The notes under the pieces: generated by a model
What the model was told of the DNA's origin: nothing
Database searches by the model: none
The model's input: the letters and a program-made list of their open reading frames with translations, nothing else
Shown here: piece after piece, positions 57,796-64,000 of the stretch
How positions within the stretch are numbered: the first letter of the stretch is position 1
How the letters are laid out: the number at the start of each line of letters is the position of its first letter
Translations under genes and position numbers: made by a program
Source of the DNA: DATCLS01 sp035296625
GTDB taxonomy: Bacteria > Actinomycetota > Acidimicrobiia > Acidimicrobiales > VFJN01
Assembly (NCBI GenBank): GCA_035296625.1
Contig: DATHAO010000023.1
Span: 62,001 to 126,000, forward strand
Reading direction: 5' to 3'
Length of the DNA stretch: 64,000 bases

Positions 57796-58527
57796 TCAGT
57801 TGAGCCGGCCGTCGGGCCGGCGGACCTCCGCGGCGATCTCGCTCAGCTCCGGGTCGACCAGGTCGTGGGCGACGTCGAGGGCCGGCGAGCCGCCTTCGCG
57901 GCGGGCCTTCCACAGCTCGAGGCCGATCGGGATCACCGAGATGCCGACAACCGCCAGGATCGCGATCTCGAGGTTCTGCTCGACCACGTCGACCTGGCCG
58001 AGGAAGTAGCCGAGCATCGTGATGCCCACGGCCCACAGCGAGCCGCCGATGATGTTGAACGTCACGAACGTGCGGTAGTGCATCTTCGACACGCCGGCCA
58101 CGATCGGGGCAAACGTGCGCACGACCGGCACGAACCGGGCGAGCACGATCGTCTTGGCGCCGTAGCGGTCGAAGAACCCCTGGGCCTTGTCGACGTTCTC
58201 GCGCTTGAAGAACCGCGACTCGGGCCGGTTGAACAGGCTCGGGCCGATGCGGCGCCCGATGACATAGCCGACCTGGTCACCGGCGATCGCGGCCACCAGG
58301 CAGCCGGCGAGCAGCAGGGGGAGCGGCAGGTGCAGCGCCTCGTCGACGCTGGACGGGCTCGACGCCAGGAACCCGGCGGTGAACAGCAACGAGTCGCCCG
58401 GCAGGAAGAAGCCGATGAGGAGGCCCGACTCCGCGAAGACGATGGCGAAGATGCCGATCAGGCCGAGCGTCTCGATCAGGTGCTTCGGATCGAGCACGCC
58501 GCCGGCGGCGAACACCCCAGTGAGCAT
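57796..58527 (-). CDS. DedA-family membrane protein
   Basis: The product has 243 residues with about five hydrophobic segments. DedA signatures are VFAESGLLIGFFLPGDSLLF, AIAGDQVGYVIGRRIG, FFDRYGAKTIVLARFVPVVR and GGSLWAVGITMLGYFLG. The conserved Glu, Asp and Arg residues of the family are present. DedA proteins flip phospholipids or undecaprenyl phosphate and affect envelope homeostasis. ATG 58527 has TAGCCT seven nt upstream. The upstream side is a tandem-repeat tract. Confidence 0.93.
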   Translation of the reverse strand: MLTGVFAAGGVLDPKHLIETLGLIGIFAIVFAESGLLIGFFLPGDSLLFTAGFLASSPSSVDEALHLPLPLLLAGCLVAAIAGDQVGYVIGRRIGPSLFNRPESRFFKRENVDKAQGFFDRYGAKTIVLARFVPVVRTFAPIVAGVSKMHYRTFVTFNIIGGSLWAVGITMLGYFLGQVDVVEQNLEIAILAVVGISVIPIGLELWKARREGGSPALDVAHDLVDPELSEIAAEVRRPDGRLN

Positions 58528-58555
58528 CTGGGGCAGGCTAGTGGCCGGCCGCAGC

Positions 58556-58737
58556 CCGACGCTCAGCCGGGCCCCCGACGCTCAGCCGGGCCCCCGACGC
58601 TCAGCGGGGGCCGGGTCCTCGGTCGAGGCCAGGACGCTCGGCCGGGCGCCCGATACGCGGCCGGACGCCCGACGCTCAGCCGGGCCCGACGCTCAGCCCG
58701 GGCCCGACGCTCGGCCCGGGCCGGACGCTCGGCGGGG
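58556..58737. repeat. Tandem 16-18 bp GC-rich repeat
   Basis: About nine units of CCCGACGCTCAGCCGGG and variants run from 58556 to 58737. The tract covers the dedA upstream region and enters the last 15 codons of the convergent-facing flavin-fold gene. A TCAG inside one unit supplies that gene's stop at 58693, so unit gain or loss would change its C-terminus. Confidence 0.75.
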
Positions 58738-59430
58738 ACCGGGCCGGTGGTAGGCGGCCACGTAGTCCGGCACCGGGCGGTCCGCCGGCTGCGCCGGGTC
58801 GGGAACCGGGGCGCCGGGCACGGTGGCGAGCGGCAGGACACCGGCCCACACGGGCAGGTCCATGTCCTCGTCCTCGTCGAGGGGGGCGCCCGTGCGCACC
58901 TTCACCGAGCACTCGTCGAGCGGTAGGGCCAGCACCGTCGTGCCCCTCACCTCGCGGTCGTTGGGCGGGCGGGCCTCGGCGGTGCGGCCGGGCACGATGC
59001 CTTCGACGATGACGTTGAGCGCGGCCCGCCGCTCGCCGATGTCGGACAGGGACTCGGCCCGGCCCAGCATGACCACGGACCGATAGTTCACCGAGTGGTG
59101 GAACGCCGAGCGGGCGAGCACGAGGCCGTCGAGCAGCGTGACGGTGACGCAGACGTCGACGCCGCGGCCGGCGGCCCGGAGCAGCCGGCTGGCTGGCGAC
59201 CCGTGGATCAGAAGGCGGTCACCGTCGCGCGCGTAGAGCATGGGGATGACGACCGGCCCGTCGTCGGTCACCAGACCGACGTGGCACAGGAGGCCCTCGT
59301 CGAGGATGGCGTGCGCCGTGGCCCGGTCGTAGTGGCCCCGCTCGGGCAGCCGGCGCACCCGCGTCCGCTCGGACGGCGGCGCCGGGTCGGGCGGCGGGGA
59401 CGGGGAGGGGGCGGGCCCGGCGGTCGACAT
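58693..59430 (-). CDS. Pyridoxamine-5'-phosphate-oxidase-fold flavin-nucleotide-binding protein
   Basis: The product has 245 residues. It opens with RVRRLPERGHYDRATAHAIL, the start of the FMN-binding split-barrel group once called NimA-like. DDGPVVIPMLYARDGDRLLIHGS, SAFHHSVNYRSVVMLG and TTVLALPLDECSVKVRTG follow. It could be a nitroimidazole-type reductase or haem/flavin-binding protein. The C-terminus is repeat-coded (GPGRASGPG). ATG 59430 has TACCCT six nt upstream. Confidence 0.88.
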   Translation of the reverse strand: MSTAGPAPSPSPPPDPAPPSERTRVRRLPERGHYDRATAHAILDEGLLCHVGLVTDDGPVVIPMLYARDGDRLLIHGSPASRLLRAAGRGVDVCVTVTLLDGLVLARSAFHHSVNYRSVVMLGRAESLSDIGERRAALNVIVEGIVPGRTAEARPPNDREVRGTTVLALPLDECSVKVRTGAPLDEDEDMDLPVWAGVLPLATVPGAPVPDPAQPADRPVPDYVAAYHRPGPRRASGPGRASGPG

Positions 59431-59512
59431 GCCGGCAGGGTACGGGCGGCGCGGGCCGGCCGGCACGGGGTTTCCCGGCCGCCGGCGGTACGGTGCCCGT
59501 ACCTGCCGCGCG

Positions 59513-60505
59513 TCAGGCCGGCCTGGTGTCGCGGCCGACGAACGCCATGTCCGCGTAGCGGTCGCCTGCCGGCGTGAGGCCGTCGAGCCGGGCGAGGTCG
59601 TCGGGGGACAGGTCGACGTCCAGCGCCGCCACGTTCTCCTCGAGGTAGTTGCGGCGCTTCGTGCCGGGGATGGGCACGACGTCGTCGCCTTGGGCCTGCA
59701 CCCAGGCCAGCGCCACCTGTCCGGGCGTCACGCCCTTGGCCTCGGCGATCTCGCGGACGACGGCCACCAGTGCCAGGTTCGCCTGGAGGTTGTCCCCCTG
59801 GAAGCGGGGCTGGGTGCGGCGGAAGTCCTGCGAGGACAGCTGGTCGAGCGAGGTCACCGTCCCGGTCAGGAGGCCCCGGCCCAGCGGGCTGTACGGGACG
59901 AGCCCGATGCCCAACGCTCGGGCGGTGCCGACCACGCCGTCCTCGATGTCCCTGCTGAACAGCGACCACTCGCTCTGCAGGGCGGCGATCGGGTGCACGG
60001 CGGCGGCCCGGCGGATCGTGTCGGGCGACGCCTCCGACAGCCCGAGGTGGCCGACCTTGCCCGCGGCGACGAGCTCGGCCATGGCCCCGACGGTCTCCTC
60101 GATCGGCACCTCGGTGTCGGGCCGGTGCTGGTAGTAGAGGTCGATGTGGTCGACGCCGAGTCGGTTCAGCGAGGCGTCGCAGGCCTGGTGGACGTAGGCG
60201 GCGTCGCCCCGCACGCCGCGGGCCGAGGGGTTGTCGGGGTCGATCTGGATGCCGAACTTCGTGGCGAGCACGACCTCGTCGCGTCGGCCAGCGATGGCCT
60301 TGCCGACGAGGGTCTCGTTGGCGCCGATGCCGTACATGTCTGCCGTGTCGAGGAACGTGACCCCGAGGTCGAGCGCCCGGTGGATCGTGGCCGTCGACTC
60401 GGACTCGTCGCCGCGCCCGTAGGCGGCGCTCATGCCCATGCAGCCGAGGCCCTGTGCCGACACGGTGAGGCCGGAGCGGCCCAGCCTGCGGGTGGGGATC
60501 GTCAT
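59513..60505 (-). CDS. Aldo/keto reductase
   Basis: The product has 330 residues in a TIM barrel. The catalytic tetrad is visible: Asp and Tyr in DTADMYG, Lys in ATKFGIQID and His in YYQHRPD. IPGTKRRNYLEENVAA is the NADPH phosphate site. It reduces aldehydes or ketones with NADPH. ATG 60505 has a weak GAAGGG. The likely promoter lies before a MerR-like fragment at 60516-60605, so that leader is probably co-transcribed. Confidence 0.93.
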   Translation of the reverse strand: MTIPTRRLGRSGLTVSAQGLGCMGMSAAYGRGDESESTATIHRALDLGVTFLDTADMYGIGANETLVGKAIAGRRDEVVLATKFGIQIDPDNPSARGVRGDAAYVHQACDASLNRLGVDHIDLYYQHRPDTEVPIEETVGAMAELVAAGKVGHLGLSEASPDTIRRAAAVHPIAALQSEWSLFSRDIEDGVVGTARALGIGLVPYSPLGRGLLTGTVTSLDQLSSQDFRRTQPRFQGDNLQANLALVAVVREIAEAKGVTPGQVALAWVQAQGDDVVPIPGTKRRNYLEENVAALDVDLSPDDLARLDGLTPAGDRYADMAFVGRDTRPA

Positions 60506-60515
60506 TGTGGTCCCT

Positions 60516-60605
60516 TCATGATGGGTGCGCCACGCCCGTCTTCTCAGCCACCTCGGCGATCGCGAGCCCGTCGAGGGCGGGCAGCGCCAGTTCGGTCGTG
60601 GTCAC
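60516..60605 (-). pseudogene. 29-codon N-terminal remnant of a MerR-type regulator
   Basis: GTG 60605 has TACGGT seven nt upstream, a good leaderless promoter. The frame reads VTTTELALPALDGLAIAEV, then AEKTGVAHPS and stop. LAIAEVAEKTGV matches the opening helix-turn-helix of MerR regulators, which normally continues to TLRYYE. The rest is missing. MerR genes often adjoin aldo/keto reductases, and the reductase ATG follows only 10 nt after this stop. Confidence 0.6.
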
Positions 60606-60722
60606 GACGACGACCGTAGGACTTCCAGCGCGCTCGACATCAAGGCCCGGTCGCCAACTGACGCCCGCCGCCCCGCCGCCCCGCCGGACGCCGGTCGCTC
60701 GTCGCTCGTCACTCGTCGCGCA

Positions 60723-62207
60723 TCAGACGCCGATCGTGTGCCAGGGACCCCAGATGGCGAACGTGATGCCGCGGCTCGCCTGGATGTTCACGAACAGCGT
60801 GTGGCCGTCGGCGCTGAACGTGGCGCCGGCGAATTCGTCGTTCCAGCGGTTCACGCCGGTGCTGCTCACGAGGCGGTTGAGCGCGATGTCCCAGAGGTCG
60901 CCACGCGGCGAGAGACCACGGAGGTAGTTGTCGTTCACGTTGTCCTCGCAGAGCACGAGCGTGCCCCGGTGGCTGGTCGTCACGTTGTCGGGGAAGTCCA
61001 GCGTGTCCGGGCCGGGCGACTCGTACACGAGGCGCAGGCGGTCCTGGCCGGTGTCGTAGGCCCAGATCTGGCCGTTGCCGTTGCCGAAGCCACCCACGGT
61101 GTCGCTCGGTCCCGGCTCGGGTGGCCCGCCGCCCTGGGTCGAGCAGAAGTAGACCGTGCCACGGTCGTAGGTGGCGCCTTCCAGGCGTGAGAACCACGCC
61201 GCCCCCTGGGCCCGCCCCTGGTCGCCGACGTGGTTGATGGCGACGTCGTTGGGCGTGGGCGCCGGCTGCCCCGGCGTGTACGGGAACGTCGGGCTCGGGT
61301 CCTCGATGTCGACCCACGTCACGTCGTAGGTCGCACCGGCCGGCTGGGAGGCCGCCAGGTCGATGTTCGGCCGGCCCACCACCGCCAGCATCTGCAGCCG
61401 GCCGCCGTCGTCCAGCCGTCCGGTGCTGCGAGGGTTGCGCGGCGGCAGGTAGCGGTAGAAGCCCGACGGGTACCCGAAGTTGTCCTCGGTCATGTAGAGG
61501 GCGCCGCCACCCAGGTCGAACGCCACGGCCTCGTGTGCAAAGCGGCCTGCCGCCGTGATCGGCTCGCGGCTCGACTGCCCGCCCGCCGGCACCTCGAAGA
61601 TGAAGCCGTGCGGCTGGGTCAGCGGCACGTTCGAGACGCCGGTGAAGTCGGCGCCCACGTCGGGGCCGTTGACGGTCTCTTCGCAGGTGATCCAGCTGCC
61701 CCAGGGCATCGGCCCGCCACTGCAGTTCATCTGCGTGCCGTTGAGACTGGTGAAGGCGGTGACGACCTCGCCGTAGCGGGTCACCTCGATCGTGGTCGTG
61801 CCGCCCTGGGCCTGGGCGTCGTAGGCCAGCGCCGGGTCGCCGAACGCCGGGCCGGGATTGTTGAGCTCGTGGTTGCGCACGAGCCAGGTGAGACCCCCTC
61901 CGGCCTGGAACGCCGCCATTCCGTCGTGGCGGCCGGGCAGCACCGTGCCGTCGTCGAGCACGACCCGGCTCTCGGTGTCGTGGAACGACCGGTACGCGAA
62001 GCCGGGCGGCAGCCACAGGCGCACGACCCCGTCGCGGGCGTCGGCCACCGGGCCGAGCGTGGGGTCCGGCACCGGGGCAGCGGTACCGGCCGCCCCGGCC
62101 CGCGCGAGGAACCCGGCGAACGGGCCGGCGCCGGCCGTGGTGGCCGCCGCGGTCGTGGCGGTGGCGGCGGCGCCGGCCAGGAACGTGCGGCGATCGAGTC
62201 CAGACAT
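60723..62207 (-). CDS. Tat-exported PhoX/DUF839-family phosphatase-like protein
   Basis: The product has 494 residues. The Tat signal is LDRRTFLAGAAATATTAA with a long Ala-rich hydrophobic stretch. The mature propeller has WLVRNHELNNPGP, SWITCEETVNGP, FAHEAVAFDLGGGALYMTEDN and GTLVLCEDNVNDNYL. The Glu-rich CEE, HEAV and CEDN sites are those that bind Ca and Fe in PhoX phosphatases. It is probably a secreted phosphoesterase working outside the cytoplasmic membrane. ATG 62207 is used, with a weak AGGGGG upstream. Confidence 0.9.
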   Translation of the reverse strand: MSGLDRRTFLAGAAATATTAAATTAGAGPFAGFLARAGAAGTAAPVPDPTLGPVADARDGVVRLWLPPGFAYRSFHDTESRVVLDDGTVLPGRHDGMAAFQAGGGLTWLVRNHELNNPGPAFGDPALAYDAQAQGGTTTIEVTRYGEVVTAFTSLNGTQMNCSGGPMPWGSWITCEETVNGPDVGADFTGVSNVPLTQPHGFIFEVPAGGQSSREPITAAGRFAHEAVAFDLGGGALYMTEDNFGYPSGFYRYLPPRNPRSTGRLDDGGRLQMLAVVGRPNIDLAASQPAGATYDVTWVDIEDPSPTFPYTPGQPAPTPNDVAINHVGDQGRAQGAAWFSRLEGATYDRGTVYFCSTQGGGPPEPGPSDTVGGFGNGNGQIWAYDTGQDRLRLVYESPGPDTLDFPDNVTTSHRGTLVLCEDNVNDNYLRGLSPRGDLWDIALNRLVSSTGVNRWNDEFAGATFSADGHTLFVNIQASRGITFAIWGPWHTIGV

Positions 62208-62321
62208 GGATCCCCCTGTCACGTGGCTCGGCTGCGGACGACCGGCAACCCAGTTCCGACCGTCACGCTCGGATGTCGCCCGGTGAACGTAATCACCCAC
62301 AGTGTGCCTCGCGGGAGAGGG

Positions 62322-63230
62322 TCACGCCCGGTAGCGGCCGATGGCCGGCGCGAAGGCATCGGCGTCGCGGCCGAACACGGTGACGCCGTCGATGCCGAGA
62401 TCGGCCAGGCGGGAGAGCTGGACGGCGAGGTCGTCGGCCCGCCCCACGAGCAAGAACGGGCTGTCCGCCAGCATGTCGGCCGGCACGCCGGCCTCCGCGA
62501 AGTCGGCGAGCGCGGCCGCCCGGTCGTCGGTGACGGCGGCCCGCTGGGAGAGGAGGTCGATGCGCAGCGGGCGGTCGCCGACCGCCGAACGGTGGGCCGC
62601 CGCCGCCCGGACGCGGGCCAGCCGGTCGGCCAGTCCGTCCCAGCCGAAGTGGGACAGCTCGGTGTGGACCCGCTCGGTGCCGGATGTGAAGCCGACGAGG
62701 CCGGCCATGTCGGCCTGGGCGCCGGCCAGGTCGAGCACCCGGTCCCCGTTGCCGCCCACGAGCAGCGGCGGTGTGACCGGCGGCAACCCGGTGGCCGCGC
62801 CCACCAGGCCGAGCGCTGGCTCGTCGACGGTCTCGCCGGCCAGGAGGCGCCGCAGCGCGGGAACCGTGGCGGCCAGCCGGTCGACCCGCTCGCCGGGCGG
62901 TGGATAGCGCAACCCCGCCTGGACGAACTCGTCGCGGGCGTGGCCGGCGCCGAGGCCGAGCACAAGGCGGCCGTCGGTCAGCAGATCGGTGGTGGCGGCC
63001 GCGCGGGCCAGCAGCAGGGGGTTCCAGAACTCGACGTTGAGCACATAGGTGCCCACCCGCAGGCGATCGGTGGCCGCCGCGGCCGCCACCATCGCGGCGA
63101 ACGGGTCGACCAGGCCGACGTGGTCTGCGACCCACAGTGTGTCGAATCCGGCCGCCTCGAACCGGCGGGTGTCGGCCCGCCATCCGTCAGCCGAGATCGC
63201 CGACCAGGCGCTCACCCCGAAGCTCAGCAT
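62322..63230 (-). CDS. LLM-class F420-dependent oxidoreductase
   Basis: The product has 302 residues. Luciferase-like strings are ADTRRFEAAGFDTLWVADHV, RLRVGTYVLNVEFWNPLLLAR, LTDGRLVLGLGAGHARDEF and PPLLVGGNGDRVLDLAGAQA. It is a TIM-barrel hydride-transfer enzyme using F420 or flavin. ATG 63230 has TAGCGT seven nt upstream and no ribosome site, so it is leaderless. A longer frame upstream overlaps the acetyltransferase gene and is rejected. It is the second LLM enzyme of the window. Confidence 0.92.
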   Translation of the reverse strand: MLSFGVSAWSAISADGWRADTRRFEAAGFDTLWVADHVGLVDPFAAMVAAAAATDRLRVGTYVLNVEFWNPLLLARAAATTDLLTDGRLVLGLGAGHARDEFVQAGLRYPPPGERVDRLAATVPALRRLLAGETVDEPALGLVGAATGLPPVTPPLLVGGNGDRVLDLAGAQADMAGLVGFTSGTERVHTELSHFGWDGLADRLARVRAAAAHRSAVGDRPLRIDLLSQRAAVTDDRAAALADFAEAGVPADMLADSPFLLVGRADDLAVQLSRLADLGIDGVTVFGRDADAFAPAIGRYRA

Positions 63231-63270
63231 GGTCGACACGCTACCGAACGGTTGCGTGTCGCGACGAGCC

Positions 63271-63837
63271 TCAGTTGCGTGAGCGCCACTCGTGGTGGAG
63301 CGCGGCGTAGAGCAGCGAGTCGCGCCACGCCCCGTTCGTGAACACGTGGTCGCGCATCCGCCCCTCGTAGCGGAAGCCCAGGCGCTCGAGGACGGCCCGT
63401 GAGGCGGCGTTGTCGGGCCCGGTGGCGGCGGCGACCCGGTGGAGGCCCAGTTCGGTGAACGCGAAGTCGACCATCGCACCGGCGGCCTCGGTGGCGTAGC
63501 CCCGGTGCCAGTGGTCCTTGCGGATGGCGTAGCCGAGCTCGCCGCTGCGGTGGGTGCCGAGGCCGATGCGCACGAATCCGATCAGCGCGTCCGTCCCCGC
63601 CACGACCACGGCCAGGTAGTAGTCGGGGCGGGGGACCGACCGGGCCCGCTCGATGTCGTCCGCGAGGCGTTGGGCCTGCTCGGCCTCGGTGCGGGTGTCG
63701 AAGCTGAGCGACCGGGTGACCTCTGGATCCCCGACGATCGCCATCGTCGCCTCGAGGTCGCCGGGGACGAAGTCGCGCAGCACGACCCGCCGGCCCGTGA
63801 TGGTCACGGGGTGCGCGGGCGGGGCCAGCGTCGTCAC
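63271..63837 (-). CDS. GNAT N-acetyltransferase (RimJ/RimL type)
   Basis: The product has 188 residues. VTITGRRVVLRDFVPGDLEA is the family opening. RKDHWHRGYATEAAGAMVDFA is the acetyl-CoA loop, and TGPDNAASRAVLERLGFRYEG completes the fold. It is probably a ribosomal-protein or small-amine acetyltransferase. The start is GTG 63837, with no obvious ribosome site. It lies between the LLM gene and a partial gene, all leftward. Confidence 0.9.
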   Translation of the reverse strand: MTTLAPPAHPVTITGRRVVLRDFVPGDLEATMAIVGDPEVTRSLSFDTRTEAEQAQRLADDIERARSVPRPDYYLAVVVAGTDALIGFVRIGLGTHRSGELGYAIRKDHWHRGYATEAAGAMVDFAFTELGLHRVAAATGPDNAASRAVLERLGFRYEGRMRDHVFTNGAWRDSLLYAALHHEWRSRN

Positions 63838-63877
63838 ATCCCGGGCGAGCGGGCCCGCCGGGCCCGTGGACCGTGGG

Positions 63878-64000
63878 TCACGACCCCAGGGCCGAGGCCG
63901 GCGCCCGCCGGAACGTCTCGATCTCGTCGCGTAGCTCGTCAGCCAGGGCCGAGTCGAGCTCCGGCGAGTTGCGCAGCGCGTTCTCGACCCGCTCGGCGCT
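63878..64000 (-). CDS. C-terminal end of an unidentified gene (5' part outside window)
   Basis: A minus-strand frame is open to the window edge and ends RDEIETFRRAPASALGS before the stop at 63878. Only 40 codons are visible. They are helical and charged, with normal codon composition, but no domain can be named. Confidence 0.5.
   Translation of the reverse strand, partial: SAERVENALRNSPELDSALADELRDEIETFRRAPASALGS

Noticed and set aside
58556..58737. CRISPR or attachment-site cluster
   Set aside because: The units are contiguous 16-18 bp repeats without spacers.
1..64000. tRNA, rRNA or other known RNA genes
   Set aside because: No cloverleaf-type or rRNA-like sequence was noticed on either strand; a covariance-model scan would settle this.

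Overview
The window is very G+C-rich DNA with dense, short-spaced genes. It points to an actinobacterium, probably of the Acidimicrobiia type; that placement is inferred from gene content, not from a marker-gene search. Supporting signs are an S-(hydroxymethyl)mycothiol dehydrogenase (mycothiol is an actinobacterial thiol), two F420-type luciferase-like oxidoreductases, a UvrD2-like helicase with a C-terminal HRDC domain, and an MmpL transporter. Many genes also look leaderless: a TANNNT-like hexamer sits 6-8 nt before the start codon with no Shine-Dalgarno. No rRNA, tRNA, CRISPR array, prophage or transposase gene was seen.

Layout. 1-4522: 3' part of an acyl-CoA dehydrogenase, then hrpB. 5025-7502: a secreted/membrane copper-locus-like operon with a damaged first gene. 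7564-12829: cobB, a metal-sensing ArsR regulator overlapping a CDF metal exporter, then cobQ. 13098-20199: Nudix hydrolase, DUF305 protein, metG and a UvrD2-like helicase. 20267-24272: TetR genes and a membrane protein/TetR/carotenoid oxygenase operon behind twin palindromes. 24645-27546: an anti-sigma-type kinase, an orphan protein and a CheR/PAS protein, linked by 4-nt overlaps. 27587-40862: an accessory lipid/steroid-like region (MOSC protein, enoyl-CoA hydratase, MpaB-type oxygenase, SDR, MscR, ATP-dependent DNA ligase, thioesterase, P450, hydrolases, TetR genes). 40859-44946: MmpL with its TetR and two alpha/beta hydrolases. 46339-48056: xseB/xseA. 48140-64000: MBL hydrolase, thiolase, SMP-30, LLM oxidoreductases, quinone reductase-like protein, SpoU methyltransferase, AidB, acetyltransferases, SDR, DedA, flavin-nucleotide-binding proteins, aldo/keto reductase and a Tat-exported PhoX-like phosphatase.

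Two features stand out. First, there is heavy palindromic and tandem repeat content. An approximately 96-105 bp imperfect palindrome occurs five times (1689, 11116, 16638, 24272, 24394), and two of those copies replace the 5' half of a TetR gene while keeping the reading frame open. A different 71-72 bp palindromic unit is arrayed between convergent genes at 45951-46317, and a 16-18 bp repeat erodes the end of a gene at 58556-58737. Second, the window holds several gene remnants: a metallo-beta-lactamase fragment behind mscR, a 29-codon MerR fragment before an aldo/keto reductase, a DUF559-like tail, a frameshifted SDR and a damaged copper-locus gene.

Regulation can be partly read from the DNA. 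A CTGACGG-N3-GTCA palindrome sits at or just before the start of three lipid-type genes (28663, 32000, 56759). Other palindromes lie in front of TetR- or ArsR-linked operons (9060, 23894/23915, 30448, 43233, 43324).
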